NCBI GenBank assembly: GCA_945946745.1 | Contig: CAMEWZ010000025.1 | Location: 1 to 14,814, forward strand | DNA length: 14,814 nt | Direction of reading: 5' to 3' | Origin: an uncultured Clostridia bacterium | GTDB taxonomy: Bacteria > Bacillota > Clostridia > Oscillospirales > Oscillospiraceae | Shown here: piece after piece, positions 7,726 to 13,933 of the stretch | Numbering within the stretch: the stretch's first letter is position 1 | Layout of the letters: every line of letters starts with the position of its first letter | Made by a program: the position numbers and the translations under genes | Notes under the pieces: model-generated | Told to the model about the DNA's origin: nothing | Seen by the model: the letters and a program-made list of their open reading frames with translations, nothing else | The model's database searches: none

Positions 7726-7743
7726 AGAAAGCAAGGTGTTTTC

Positions 7744-8841
7744 ATGAAAATAACGAAGGTTCGCTTGGGACGGATTTCGGTTCCGCTGCGCACGCCCTTT
7801 AAGACGGCGCTGCGCAGTGTGAATTCCGTGGAAGATGTGATTGTGGAAATTCACACCGACTGCGGCGCCGTCGGCTACGGCGAAGCGCCTCCCACCGGCG
7901 CCATCACCGGCGATACCACCGGGGCCATCATCGGCGCCATCCAGGATCACATTGCCAAGACCATTCTTGGCCGGGATGTGGACGAGTTTGAGCCGCTGCT
8001 TCAGTCCGTCCAGAAGTGCATCGTGGGCAATACCAGCGCCAAGGCTGCTGTGGATATGGCCCTGTGGGATCTGTATGGCCAGCTGTACAACATCCCTGTG
8101 TACAAGCTCATGGGCGGCGGCCGCAAGCAGATCGTCACGGACATCACCATTTCCGTCAATGATCCGGAGACCATGGTAAAGGACGCGCTGATTGCCCTGG
8201 ATCGGGGGTATGACTGCCTGAAAATGAAGGTTGGCATCAATCCTGAGCTGGATGTGGCCCGTTTGGCGGCGGTTCGCGGCGCTGTGGGCAAGGACGTGGT
8301 CATCCGCATCGATGCCAACCAGGCCTGGACACCCAAGCAGGCGGTGAAGATCCTCAACGCCATGCAGGAGCAAGGCCTGGACATCGAGCTGGTGGAGCAG
8401 CCTGTGAAGGCCCACGATTTTGAAGGGCTCAAGTATGTCACCGAGCGAAGCTATGTGCCGGTTTTGGCGGACGAGGCGGTGTTCTCCCCCGAGGATGCCA
8501 TGACCATTATGAAGATGGGCGCGGCGGATCTGATCAACATCAAGCTGATGAAGTGTGGCGGTCTGTACAACGCCTTGAAGATCGCCTCCGCCGCCGAGGT
8601 ATTCGGCGTGGAGTGCATGATCGGCTGTATGCTGGAGGCGAAGATTTCCGTCAATGCCGCCGTGCACTTAAGCTGCGCCAAGAACATCATCACCAAGGTG
8701 GATCTGGACGGCCCGGTGCTGTGCAGCGAGGATCCCATCCTGGGCGGCGCGGTGTTCAATGAGAAGGAGATCACCGTTTCCGACGCGCCGGGCCTGGGCA
8801 TCCAGGGCATCGAGCCCGGACGGCTGATCTATCTCGATTGA
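7744..8841 (+). CDS. L-Ala-D/L-Glu epimerase (dipeptide epimerase, enolase superfamily)
   Basis: This 365-residue enzyme is the window's best functional assignment. The acid/base pair is Lys160 (in K160-M-K162) and Lys267 (NIKLMK). The Mg2+ ligands are Asp190 (RIDANQAW), Glu218 (LVEQP) and Asp243 (LADEA). Residues known in the Bacillus subtilis enzyme to set specificity are also present: Arg24, Thr135, Lys162 and the Asp-x-Asp motif at 320-322 (DLD). Numbering is within one residue of that enzyme. It converts L-Ala-D-Glu, a murein fragment, into L-Ala-L-Glu that dipeptidases can cut. It starts 18 bases after the M20 dipeptidase gene with an AAGGTG site and is followed by a DUF819 membrane protein. 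Specificity for related dipeptides cannot be excluded. Confidence 0.94.
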   Translation: MKITKVRLGRISVPLRTPFKTALRSVNSVEDVIVEIHTDCGAVGYGEAPPTGAITGDTTGAIIGAIQDHIAKTILGRDVDEFEPLLQSVQKCIVGNTSAKAAVDMALWDLYGQLYNIPVYKLMGGGRKQIVTDITISVNDPETMVKDALIALDRGYDCLKMKVGINPELDVARLAAVRGAVGKDVVIRIDANQAWTPKQAVKILNAMQEQGLDIELVEQPVKAHDFEGLKYVTERSYVPVLADEAVFSPEDAMTIMKMGAADLINIKLMKCGGLYNALKIASAAEVFGVECMIGCMLEAKISVNAAVHLSCAKNIITKVDLDGPVLCSEDPILGGAVFNEKEITVSDAPGLGIQGIEPGRLIYLD

Positions 8842-8940
8842 TTTGTTCCCCACGGAAGGGTTTGCTGGGCGAGTTCCTCAGGGATGGCAGCCAAAGCCCG
8901 CCGAACATTCCGAAAGAATATTGGAAAAGGAAGGATATCT

Positions 8941-10104
8941 ATGATTACCAACGGTTTTACTTACGTTGCGGTGCTGCTGCTTCTGGCGGCCGTCCTGGTC
9001 ACGCTGGAAAAGAATACCGGCTGGAAGTTCTTTAAGTTCATCCCTGCGGTGGTTCTGCTGTACCTGCTGTCCATGGTGCTGTGCACCCTGGGCGTGTGGG
9101 ATATGGCCGCGACCAAGCCCGCCTACAGCGCGCTGAAAAACAGCATGACCTATGCCATGATCTTTACCATGCTGCTGCGCTGCGACATCCGTAAGATCAT
9201 CAAGCTGGGACCCAAGATGCTGCTGGGCTTCTTCACTGCCGCCATTACCATTATGGTGGGCTTTGTGGTGGCGTTCCTGCTGATGAAGGGCGTTATCGGC
9301 TCCGATGCCTGGATGGGGCTGGGCGCTCTGTGCGGCAGCTGGCTGGGCGGCTCCGGCAACATGGTGGCTGTGCAGGCGGCTCTCGACATCAGCGAAGCGG
9401 ACATGGGCTACGCGCTGGTCATTGACTCCATCGACTACTCCCTGTGGGTCATGTTCCTGCTGTGGGCCATTCAGCTGGCGCCCAAGTTCAACAAGTGGAC
9501 CAAGGCCGACACCAAGCTGCTGGACGAAGTTTCCACCAAGCTGGCGGACGACGCCAAGATGAACACCAAGCCCATCACCTTCCAGAGCATGATCCTGCTC
9601 ATCGGTGTGGCGCTGACGGTTTCCGCCGTGGGCCAGAATATCGGCGCTTTCTTGAACGGCATGCTGCCCTTCCTGGATAAGGCCACCTGGACGGTTCTGT
9701 TCATCACTGTTGTGGGCCTGCTGGCTGCGGTTTCTCCCCTTGGCAAGGTTGCCGGTTCCGCGGAGGTCTCCAACCTGCTGCTGTACACCGTCATCGCCCT
9801 GCTTGCCTCCCGTGCAAGCCTGCTGGAGCTGGCGGACGCTCCTGCCTGGATTTTGACCGGCTTCATCATCCTGGCCATCCACGCCGTGCTGCTGCTGGTA
9901 TTCAGCAAACTGTTCAAGCTGGATATGTTCACCGCTGCCGTGGCCTCCCTGGCGAACATCGGCGGCACTGCCTCCGCTCCCGTGCTGGCCGGTTCCTACG
10001 CCGGCTCCCTGGTGCCTGTGGGCATTCTGATGGCTCTGCTGGGCTACGTCATCGGTACCCCCTGCGGCATCCTGGTGGCGAACATCATGAAGATGCTGGC
10101 TTGA
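8941..10104 (+). CDS. DUF819 family membrane protein (YjcL-like), candidate dipeptide transporter
   Basis: This is a 387-residue integral membrane protein with about ten hydrophobic segments. A hydrophilic loop lies at about 180-212. Two glycine-rich motifs occupy equivalent places in the two halves: GSWLGGSGNMVAV (132-144) and ANIGGTASAPVLA (338-350). This suggests an internal repeat with broken helices, as in elevator-type secondary transporters. I recognise it as DUF819; to my knowledge the family has no firm biochemical function. I chose the start at 8941 because AAGGAAGGA precedes it and it opens directly into the first membrane helix. It follows the epimerase gene by 99 bases with no terminator and ends just before a strong one. 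Context makes it a candidate importer of L-Ala-D-Glu or related murein peptides; this is inference. Confidence 0.88.
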   Translation: MITNGFTYVAVLLLLAAVLVTLEKNTGWKFFKFIPAVVLLYLLSMVLCTLGVWDMAATKPAYSALKNSMTYAMIFTMLLRCDIRKIIKLGPKMLLGFFTAAITIMVGFVVAFLLMKGVIGSDAWMGLGALCGSWLGGSGNMVAVQAALDISEADMGYALVIDSIDYSLWVMFLLWAIQLAPKFNKWTKADTKLLDEVSTKLADDAKMNTKPITFQSMILLIGVALTVSAVGQNIGAFLNGMLPFLDKATWTVLFITVVGLLAAVSPLGKVAGSAEVSNLLLYTVIALLASRASLLELADAPAWILTGFIILAIHAVLLLVFSKLFKLDMFTAAVASLANIGGTASAPVLAGSYAGSLVPVGILMALLGYVIGTPCGILVANIMKMLA

Positions 10105-10115
10105 TTACAAACGCA

Positions 10116-10153
10116 AAAAACCTTCCCGTCCTGCTGCGGACGGGAAGGTTTTT
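10116..10153 (+). terminator. Intrinsic terminator of the dipeptide operon
   Basis: A 16-bp stem has a GC core CCTTCCCGTCC/GGACGGGAAGG (10121-10131 and 10138-10148), a 6-base loop and flanking A5/T5. It begins 12 bases after the DUF819 stop codon. Confidence 0.93.
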
Positions 10154-10208
10154 GCATGATAGAAGGAAAGGCCTTTGGCAGGGGACTTTCCTACGGGCTA
10201 CCAAAAAG

Positions 10209-10238
10209 AAAAGGACATCCAAATGGATGTCCTTTTTT
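10209..10238 (-). terminator. Terminator of tRNA-Leu
   Basis: A stem AAAAGGACATCC/GGATGTCCTTTT has a 4-base loop. On the minus strand it follows the CCA end of the tRNA directly and ends in a T-rich stretch (CCTTTTCTTTTT). It is also usable from the plus strand as a backup to the DUF819 terminator. The 55 bases between the two terminators show nothing else. Confidence 0.88.
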
Positions 10239-10326
10239 TGGTGGGCGAGGCGGGACTTGAACCCGCACGTCCGCAGTGAACACTAGAACCTGAATCTAGC
10301 GAGTCTACCAATTCCACCACTCGCCC
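10239..10326 (-). tRNA. tRNA-Leu(CAG)
   Basis: This is an 88-base class II tRNA with the CCA end encoded. The acceptor stem is GGGCGAG/CTCGCCC. The anticodon stem CTAGA/TCTAG encloses loop TTCAGGT, giving anticodon CAG, which reads CUG. The long variable arm has a 4-bp stem (GTTC/GGAC, one G-U pair). The T arm is GCGGG-TTCAAGT-CCCGC. Long variable arm, D-loop GG and discriminator A all fit leucine. It has its own promoter and terminator. Confidence 0.97.
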
Positions 10327-10361
10327 ATATTCGCTTGCTGACTTTCGCTCAGTGCTCCCGT

Positions 10362-10390
10362 ATCATAACACAGCAGGCGAAATTTGTCAA
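10362..10390 (-). promoter_or_regulatory. Promoter of tRNA-Leu
   Basis: On the minus strand TTGACA (10390-10385) and TATGAT (10367-10362) are separated by 17 bases, ending 36 bases before the mature tRNA 5' end. No terminator is visible between the Fe-S protein gene upstream (stop at 10406) and this promoter, so the sirtuin transcript may also read into the tRNA. Confidence 0.88.
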
Positions 10391-10405
10391 TCACTTTTTT
10401 GAAAA

Positions 10406-10600
10406 TTACTCCTTGTAATACAGCATACAGTGGCAATAACCCTTGTAGTTGGGATCCGCGATTTGCTCCCGGAATTCCTTACAGATGCACTTGTTGTCCT
10501 CCGTCCGTTCCAGGCGGCAGGGACAGTAGCCGCCGGTGCGCTTTAAGCCGTCCCGGATGGCCTGCACCATTTCTTTGTCCTCATTTAACCGAACTGCCAT
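10406..10600 (-). CDS. Small ferredoxin-thioredoxin reductase catalytic-chain-like Fe-S protein
   Basis: This 64-residue protein has six cysteines in three pairs: CPC (26/28), CIC (38/40) and CHC (56/58). The CPC/CxC/CHC set is the hallmark of the catalytic beta chain of ferredoxin-thioredoxin reductase, where four cysteines bind a [4Fe-4S] cluster and two form the redox disulfide. Spacing here is CPC-X9-CIC-X15-CHC, unlike the X16/X8 spacing of the plant and cyanobacterial chain, and the protein is much shorter. It belongs to the mini FTR-like proteins of anaerobic Firmicutes, whose partners are not well known. No variable alpha chain is present nearby. The ATG at 10600 has AAAGGA upstream and lies 16 bases after the sirtuin stop, so the two are cotranscribed. 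A thiol-redox role is inferred. Confidence 0.85.
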   Translation of the reverse strand: MAVRLNEDKEMVQAIRDGLKRTGGYCPCRLERTEDNKCICKEFREQIADPNYKGYCHCMLYYKE

Positions 10601-10616
10601 AGTTATTCGTCCTTTC

Positions 10617-11330
10617 TTACAGCTGGGAGAACACGTCTCCCAATTTTTCATGAAGCACCAGGTTGGCATAGCCATCGTAAGGGGTCTCGTCCCGGTTGAT
10701 GAGCACCAGGCGGCTTCCTCGGTAGTAGTTGATCAAACCCGCCGCGGGATAGACCGTCAAACTGGTGCCCGCCACGATCATCAGATCCGCCGAGCGGATG
10801 GCCATGACGCTTTTTTGGATCACAGTTTGATCCAAGCCTTCCTCGTAGAGCACCACGTCGGGCTTGATGATGCCGCCGCAGGTACACCGGGGGATGCCGG
10901 TGGAATTTTTGATAAATTCGGCGCTGTAAAACTTCCGGCAGCGGGTGCAGTAGTTGCGCAGCACCGAGCCGTGAAGCTCATAGACCTTCTGGCTGCCAGC
11001 CTTCTGGTGCAGGCCGTCAATGTTCTGGGTCACCACAGCGGCGAGCTTTCCCTCCTGCTCCCACTTGGCCAGCACCTTGTGGGTGACATTGGGCTCAAAA
11101 CCCAGGGGCAGCATTTTCTCCCGGTAGAAGCGGAAAAAATACTCCGGATTTTTCTCGTAAAAGCTGTGGCTGATAATGGTTTCTGGCGGATAGTCAAATT
11201 TTTGACTGTACAGCCCGTCCACACTGCGAAAATCCGGGATGCCGGATTCTGTACTGACCCCCGCGCCGCCGAAGAAAACGATGCGGCTGCTTTCTGCGAC
11301 CCATTGCTGAAGGGTTTGTAATTTGTCCAT
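10617..11330 (-). CDS. SIR2-family NAD-dependent protein deacylase
   Basis: This is a 237-residue cytoplasmic sirtuin. The NAD-binding motifs are GAGVSTESGIPDFRS (22-36) and TQNIDGLH (101-108). The catalytic His is 120 in ELHGS. The zinc module is C128-x2-C131 and C149-x-C151. KPDVVLYEE (156-164) and the later Rossmann segment VAGTSLTVYPAAG complete the fold. The enzyme removes acyl groups from protein lysines using NAD+, giving nicotinamide and O-acyl-ADP-ribose. Two ATGs lie 6 bases apart; I prefer 11330 because the GAGGTG site is then 8 bases upstream rather than 2. The next gene downstream encodes a mini FTR-like Fe-S protein, an unexplained but tight pairing. The acyl preference cannot be read. 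Confidence 0.94.
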   Translation of the reverse strand: MDKLQTLQQWVAESSRIVFFGGAGVSTESGIPDFRSVDGLYSQKFDYPPETIISHSFYEKNPEYFFRFYREKMLPLGFEPNVTHKVLAKWEQEGKLAAVVTQNIDGLHQKAGSQKVYELHGSVLRNYCTRCRKFYSAEFIKNSTGIPRCTCGGIIKPDVVLYEEGLDQTVIQKSVMAIRSADLMIVAGTSLTVYPAAGLINYYRGSRLVLINRDETPYDGYANLVLHEKLGDVFSQL

Positions 11331-11371
11331 ACCCATTTCACCTCTGCGGCTATTTTATACTGATATTCAAT

Positions 11372-11403
11372 AAAAAACTTTATTCGCAAGAATGAAAGTT
11401 TTT
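11372..11403 (-). terminator. AT-rich hairpin with T tract upstream of the sirtuin gene
   Basis: Arms 11373-11385 and 11390-11403 pair with a single bulged base around a 4-base loop. On the minus strand the stem is followed by GTTTTTTATTG, so it could end transcripts coming from the methyltransferase gene. On the plus strand the loop reads GCAA, a GNRA tetraloop. Being AT-rich it is a weak terminator at best. Confidence 0.5.
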
Positions 11404-11427
11404 ATATGAAGATCATAATGAGACGGG

Positions 11428-11516
11428 TTTCCATGATTTTCTATTTCGAAAATCATGGAAACGACAACGCCGTTAGGCGGTGTCTATCTGATAAAACTAA
11501 ATGGTTTTATCAGATA
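11428..11516. repeat. Three abutting perfect or near-perfect stem-loops
   Basis: Three hairpins sit end to end in the gap between the sirtuin and methyltransferase genes. The first has 14-bp perfect arms (11428-11441 and 11448-11461) with a 6-base loop. The second has 9-bp arms with one mismatch (11463-11471 and 11476-11484) and a 4-base loop. The third has 13-bp perfect arms (11485-11497 and 11504-11516) with a 6-base loop. None has a T tract, so they are not standard terminators. Possible identities are a structured RNA, a palindromic repeat unit or a miniature mobile element remnant. A further weak pairing (11538-11543 with 11552-11557) sits at the methyltransferase stop. No gene is visible in 11331-11557. 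Confidence 0.7.
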
Positions 11517-11557
11517 ATAGTATTACTCCGTTCCCGGTTTGCCGTCAATCGGGCAAA

Positions 11558-12424
11558 TTACATTTTCTTCAGCGCCGCGATATGCGCCGGAGTGGTGCCG
11601 CAGCAGCCGCCCAGCATTGTGGCGCCGTTTGCCCGGCACTGGCGTTGGATATCCGCGAATTCTGCCGGGGTCATGGCGTACTCCGCGATCCCCGCGGCGT
11701 TGATGGTGGGCATTCCGGCGTTGGGCTTGCAGACAAGGGGGCCTTTCACATACCGGCGCAGCTTGGACACCAGGTAGGGGGTCATCATATCCGCTGCCAC
11801 GCAGTTAAAGCCCACGGCGGCCGCACCGGCTTGCTCCAACTCGGCGAGGATTGGCCCGGCATCTGGCCCGGAGAACAAAGAGCCGTCGGACTGCATGGTA
11901 AAGGAGTACATGGCGGCCCCGGCGCCTTCCAGCTCGGCGGCGGTGAGAATGGCCTCCGCCTCCTGCTGGTACAGCAGAGTTTCTCCCACCAGCAGATCAG
12001 CCCCGCCATCTATCAGCCCCCGAATCTGACGGCGGTAGTTTTCCACCAGCAGATCAAAACAGTCCGGGTTCCAGCTGTCGCAGAAGGTGGCCAGGGTGGT
12101 TAGGTCTCCCGCGATCAGACAGCCAGGGGCGGCGGAGCGGGACAGGGCCACCAGGGCTTCGTTGATGCTTTCCGTCTGTTTGTCCAGCCCCACGGCCTTC
12201 AAGGCGATGGGCTGGGCCTGGAAGGTGGGGGCGTAGACAATCTGGGCCCCTGCCTCGGCATAGGCGCGCTGTAAGGCTACCAGGGGCTCTGGATGCTCCA
12301 AAACCCACTGCTCGGTGCAGCAGCCCTTGGGCATTCCCACAGAGCGGAGATTGGAGCCGGTGGCGCCGTCCAGAATGCGGACACCGCCGTTGATTTTTTC
12401 TTGAAATGCTTCTTTGGTCAGCAT
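11558..12424 (-). CDS. Homocysteine S-methyltransferase family protein
   Basis: This 288-residue protein is a single betaine-homocysteine-methyltransferase-type barrel. The N-terminal signature is LDGATGSNL (18-26). The zinc-binding cysteines are Cys208 in GFNC and Cys274-Cys275 in LGGCCGT. VCKPNAGMP at 231-239 is also typical. The family uses zinc-activated homocysteine or another thiol as methyl acceptor, with S-methylmethionine, betaine or a methyl-corrinoid protein as donor. The protein lacks the folate, B12 and activation domains of full MetH, and no partner for them lies in the window, so the donor is unknown. The start at 12424 has GAGAGGA upstream and fits the strong promoter 49 bases further up. 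It could act in methionine salvage or as a stand-alone half of a split MetH. Confidence 0.88.
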   Translation of the reverse strand: MLTKEAFQEKINGGVRILDGATGSNLRSVGMPKGCCTEQWVLEHPEPLVALQRAYAEAGAQIVYAPTFQAQPIALKAVGLDKQTESINEALVALSRSAAPGCLIAGDLTTLATFCDSWNPDCFDLLVENYRRQIRGLIDGGADLLVGETLLYQQEAEAILTAAELEGAGAAMYSFTMQSDGSLFSGPDAGPILAELEQAGAAAVGFNCVAADMMTPYLVSKLRRYVKGPLVCKPNAGMPTINAAGIAEYAMTPAEFADIQRQCRANGATMLGGCCGTTPAHIAALKKM

Positions 12425-12444
12425 GGTTGTGATTCCTCTCTGGA

Positions 12445-12470
12445 GCAGGCCAGGCCTGCATTGGATGCAG
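12445..12470 (-). promoter_or_regulatory. Overlapping alternative hairpins in the methyltransferase leader
   Basis: The predicted 43-base leader contains two perfect inverted repeats that share bases. One is CTGCAT-TGG-ATGCAG (12456-12470), the other GCAGGCC-A-GGCCTGC (12445-12459). Only one can form at a time. The second lies just before the GAGAGG ribosome site. There is no T tract. This could be a simple translational switch or just palindromic DNA. Confidence 0.4.
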
Positions 12471-12472
12471 TC

Positions 12473-12501
12473 AGTATAAACCATTTTTTAAGAAATTGCA
12501 A
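12473..12501 (-). promoter_or_regulatory. Promoter of the methyltransferase gene
   Basis: On the minus strand TTGCAA (12501-12496) and TATACT (12478-12473) are 17 bases apart. The predicted start of transcription is near 12467. The element is back to back with the aminopeptidase promoter at 12508-12536. Confidence 0.82.
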
Positions 12502-12507
12502 CAATCA

Positions 12508-12536
12508 TTGACCTTTTGGGTAAAATCTGATACCAT
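12508..12536 (+). promoter_or_regulatory. Promoter of the M29 aminopeptidase gene
   Basis: TTGACC (12508-12513) and TACCAT (12531-12536) have a 17-base spacer, about 33 bases before the start codon. A 7-base direct repeat GATACCA occurs at 12529-12535 and 12546-12552, covering the -10 box and the start of the transcript. The ribosome site AAAAGGAG lies at 12552-12559. Confidence 0.75.
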
Positions 12537-12569
12537 AGCAAAAACGATACCAAAAGGAGACGTTTCTTT

Positions 12570-13793
12570 ATGAAGAAAACTGTTTTGCGGGAATACGCCA
12601 AGCTCATTGTCCGCCGGGGCGTGAATGTCCAGAAGGGTCAAGAGGTTCTGATCCGCGCCGGACTGGATCAGCCGGAATTTGTGGCCATGGTGGTGGAGGA
12701 GGCCTACAAGGCCAAGGCCAAGAAGGTGACCGTTCAGTGGAATTACCAGCCTCTGGACAAGCTGCACTACCGCTACCGCACCCTCAAGACCCTGGGCGCT
12801 GTGGAGGAGTGGGAGAAGGCCAGGGAGGAGCACTACTGCGAGACGCTGCCCTGCCGCATTTACCTGGAATCCGACGATCCGGATGGACTGAAGGGCATCA
12901 ACATGGAGAAGATGGCCAAGGCGCGGCAGATGCAGTATCCTATTCTGAAGCCCTACCGGGATCGCCGGGAGAACAAGGATCAGTGGTGCATTGCCGCCGT
13001 GCCCGGTGCCGCCTGGGCGAAAAAGGTGTTCCCCGGCATGCGCACCAGCACTGCCATGGAGAAGCTGTGGGAGGCCATTCTGACTACCTCCCGGGTCACC
13101 GAAGACCCGGTGAAGGCCTGGGATGCGCACAACGCCGACCTGCAGGGCCGCTGCGATTATCTGAACAGCCTGCACATCCGCTCTCTCCACTACACCGCGG
13201 ATAACGGCACCGACCTAACCGTGGGTATGATTCCCGAGGCAGTCTGGTGCGGCGGCGGAGAAACCAGTCTCCAGGGAATCTTCTTCAACCCCAACATCCC
13301 CACCGAGGAGTGCTTCATCTCTCCCATGCGGGGTCAGGCCGAGGGTATCGTCTACGCTTCCAAGCCCCTTTCCTACCGGGGGCAGCTCATTGAGAATTTC
13401 TCCGTCCGCTTTGAAAACGGCAAGGTTGTGGAGGTCAAGGCGGAGAAAGGGGAGGAGCTGCTGAAAACCATGGTGTCCATGGACGAGGGCGCGGCCTATC
13501 TGGGGGAGTGCGCCCTGGTGCCCCAGAAAAGCCCCATCAGCGAAAGCGGCCTGCTGTTCTATAACACCCTGTTTGACGAGAACGCCGCCTGCCACCTGGC
13601 ACTGGGCATGGGCTTTGCCGATACCATCCGGGATTTCCAGAACAAGACCCTGGAGGAATGCCGTGCGCTGGGCGTGAACGACTCCATGATCCACGAGGAC
13701 TTCATGATCGGCTGCGACAGCATGAACATCGACGCCATTTGTGAGGACGGGAAAGTGGTGCCTATCTTCCGGGGTGGCAACTGGGCGTTTTGA
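12570..13793 (+). CDS. M29 family metallo-aminopeptidase (AmpS/aminopeptidase T type)
   Basis: This 407-residue cytoplasmic enzyme has the normal family length. The N-terminal domain opens with LREYAKLIVRRGVNVQKGQ and EVLIRA, typical of M29. The C-terminal metal site is present: Glu in NIPTEECF (246/247), Glu313 in LGECALVP, His342 in NAACHLALG, and His375 and Asp377 in MIHEDFMIG. The protein ends in the usual GNWAF-like tail. M29 enzymes are broad-specificity dinuclear metal aminopeptidases that trim N-terminal residues from intracellular peptides. It is a single-gene unit with its own promoter and a terminator, divergent from the methyltransferase gene. It could cooperate with the M20 dipeptidase in peptide use, though the genes are separated by 5 kb and not coregulated by position. 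Confidence 0.93.
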   Translation: MKKTVLREYAKLIVRRGVNVQKGQEVLIRAGLDQPEFVAMVVEEAYKAKAKKVTVQWNYQPLDKLHYRYRTLKTLGAVEEWEKAREEHYCETLPCRIYLESDDPDGLKGINMEKMAKARQMQYPILKPYRDRRENKDQWCIAAVPGAAWAKKVFPGMRTSTAMEKLWEAILTTSRVTEDPVKAWDAHNADLQGRCDYLNSLHIRSLHYTADNGTDLTVGMIPEAVWCGGGETSLQGIFFNPNIPTEECFISPMRGQAEGIVYASKPLSYRGQLIENFSVRFENGKVVEVKAEKGEELLKTMVSMDEGAAYLGECALVPQKSPISESGLLFYNTLFDENAACHLALGMGFADTIRDFQNKTLEECRALGVNDSMIHEDFMIGCDSMNIDAICEDGKVVPIFRGGNWAF

Positions 13794-13814
13794 ACAGTTG
13801 ACAGTTGACAGTTA
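13794..13814. repeat. Three tandem 7-base repeats, ACAGTTG type
   Basis: Three head-to-tail copies of ACAGTTG (the last ends in A) begin at the aminopeptidase stop codon and run to 13814, directly before the terminator. I have an impression that similar ACAGTTG arrays occur between genes in other gut Clostridia, but I cannot confirm it here. Confidence 0.7.
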
Positions 13815-13819
13815 GGAAT

Positions 13820-13852
13820 AAAAGGGGCTTCTTCGCGGAAGAGGCCCTTTTT
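13820..13852 (+). terminator. Terminator of the M29 aminopeptidase gene
   Basis: A 15-bp stem (13820-13834 and 13838-13852, two G-U pairs) with a 3-base loop ends in TTTTT. Confidence 0.9.
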
Positions 13853-13875
13853 ACTGTTTGATTTGTAAAATATAC

Positions 13876-13904
13876 TTGACAATACGGAAATTGTATTGTA
13901 ATAT
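13876..13904 (+). promoter_or_regulatory. Promoter with operator-like dyad for the membrane protein/XRE pair
   Basis: TTGACA (13876-13881) and TAATAT (13899-13904) have a 17-base spacer. Within and overlapping them lies a perfect inverted repeat ACAATAC-N7-GTATTGT (13879-13885 and 13893-13899). A dyad between -35 and -10 is a classic place for a repressor, and the XRE regulator encoded downstream is the obvious candidate for autoregulation. That link is inference. Confidence 0.82.
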
Positions 13905-13933
13905 ATATTTGACAAAATGAAGGAGGGATTTTT

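Noticed and set aside
7057..8667. 536-codon open frame on the minus strand opposite the dipeptidase and epimerase
   Set aside because: His/Leu/Gln-rich composition without domains, no ribosome site, and it lies antisense to two well supported enzymes.
8878..9882. 334-codon open frame on the minus strand opposite DUF819
   Set aside because: Extremely Gln/His/Gly-rich, the typical mirror image of a hydrophobic membrane protein gene; no start signals.
11463..11484. Integron attC-like core (GTTAGGC / GCCTAAC) in the middle hairpin
   Set aside because: The heptamer appears once, within the loop and arm of a small hairpin, not as paired ends of an attC site, and there is no integrase or cassette array.
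11337..11557. Hairpin cluster read as simple bidirectional terminators
   Set aside because: Only the hairpin at 11372-11403 is followed by a T tract; the other three have none on either strand.
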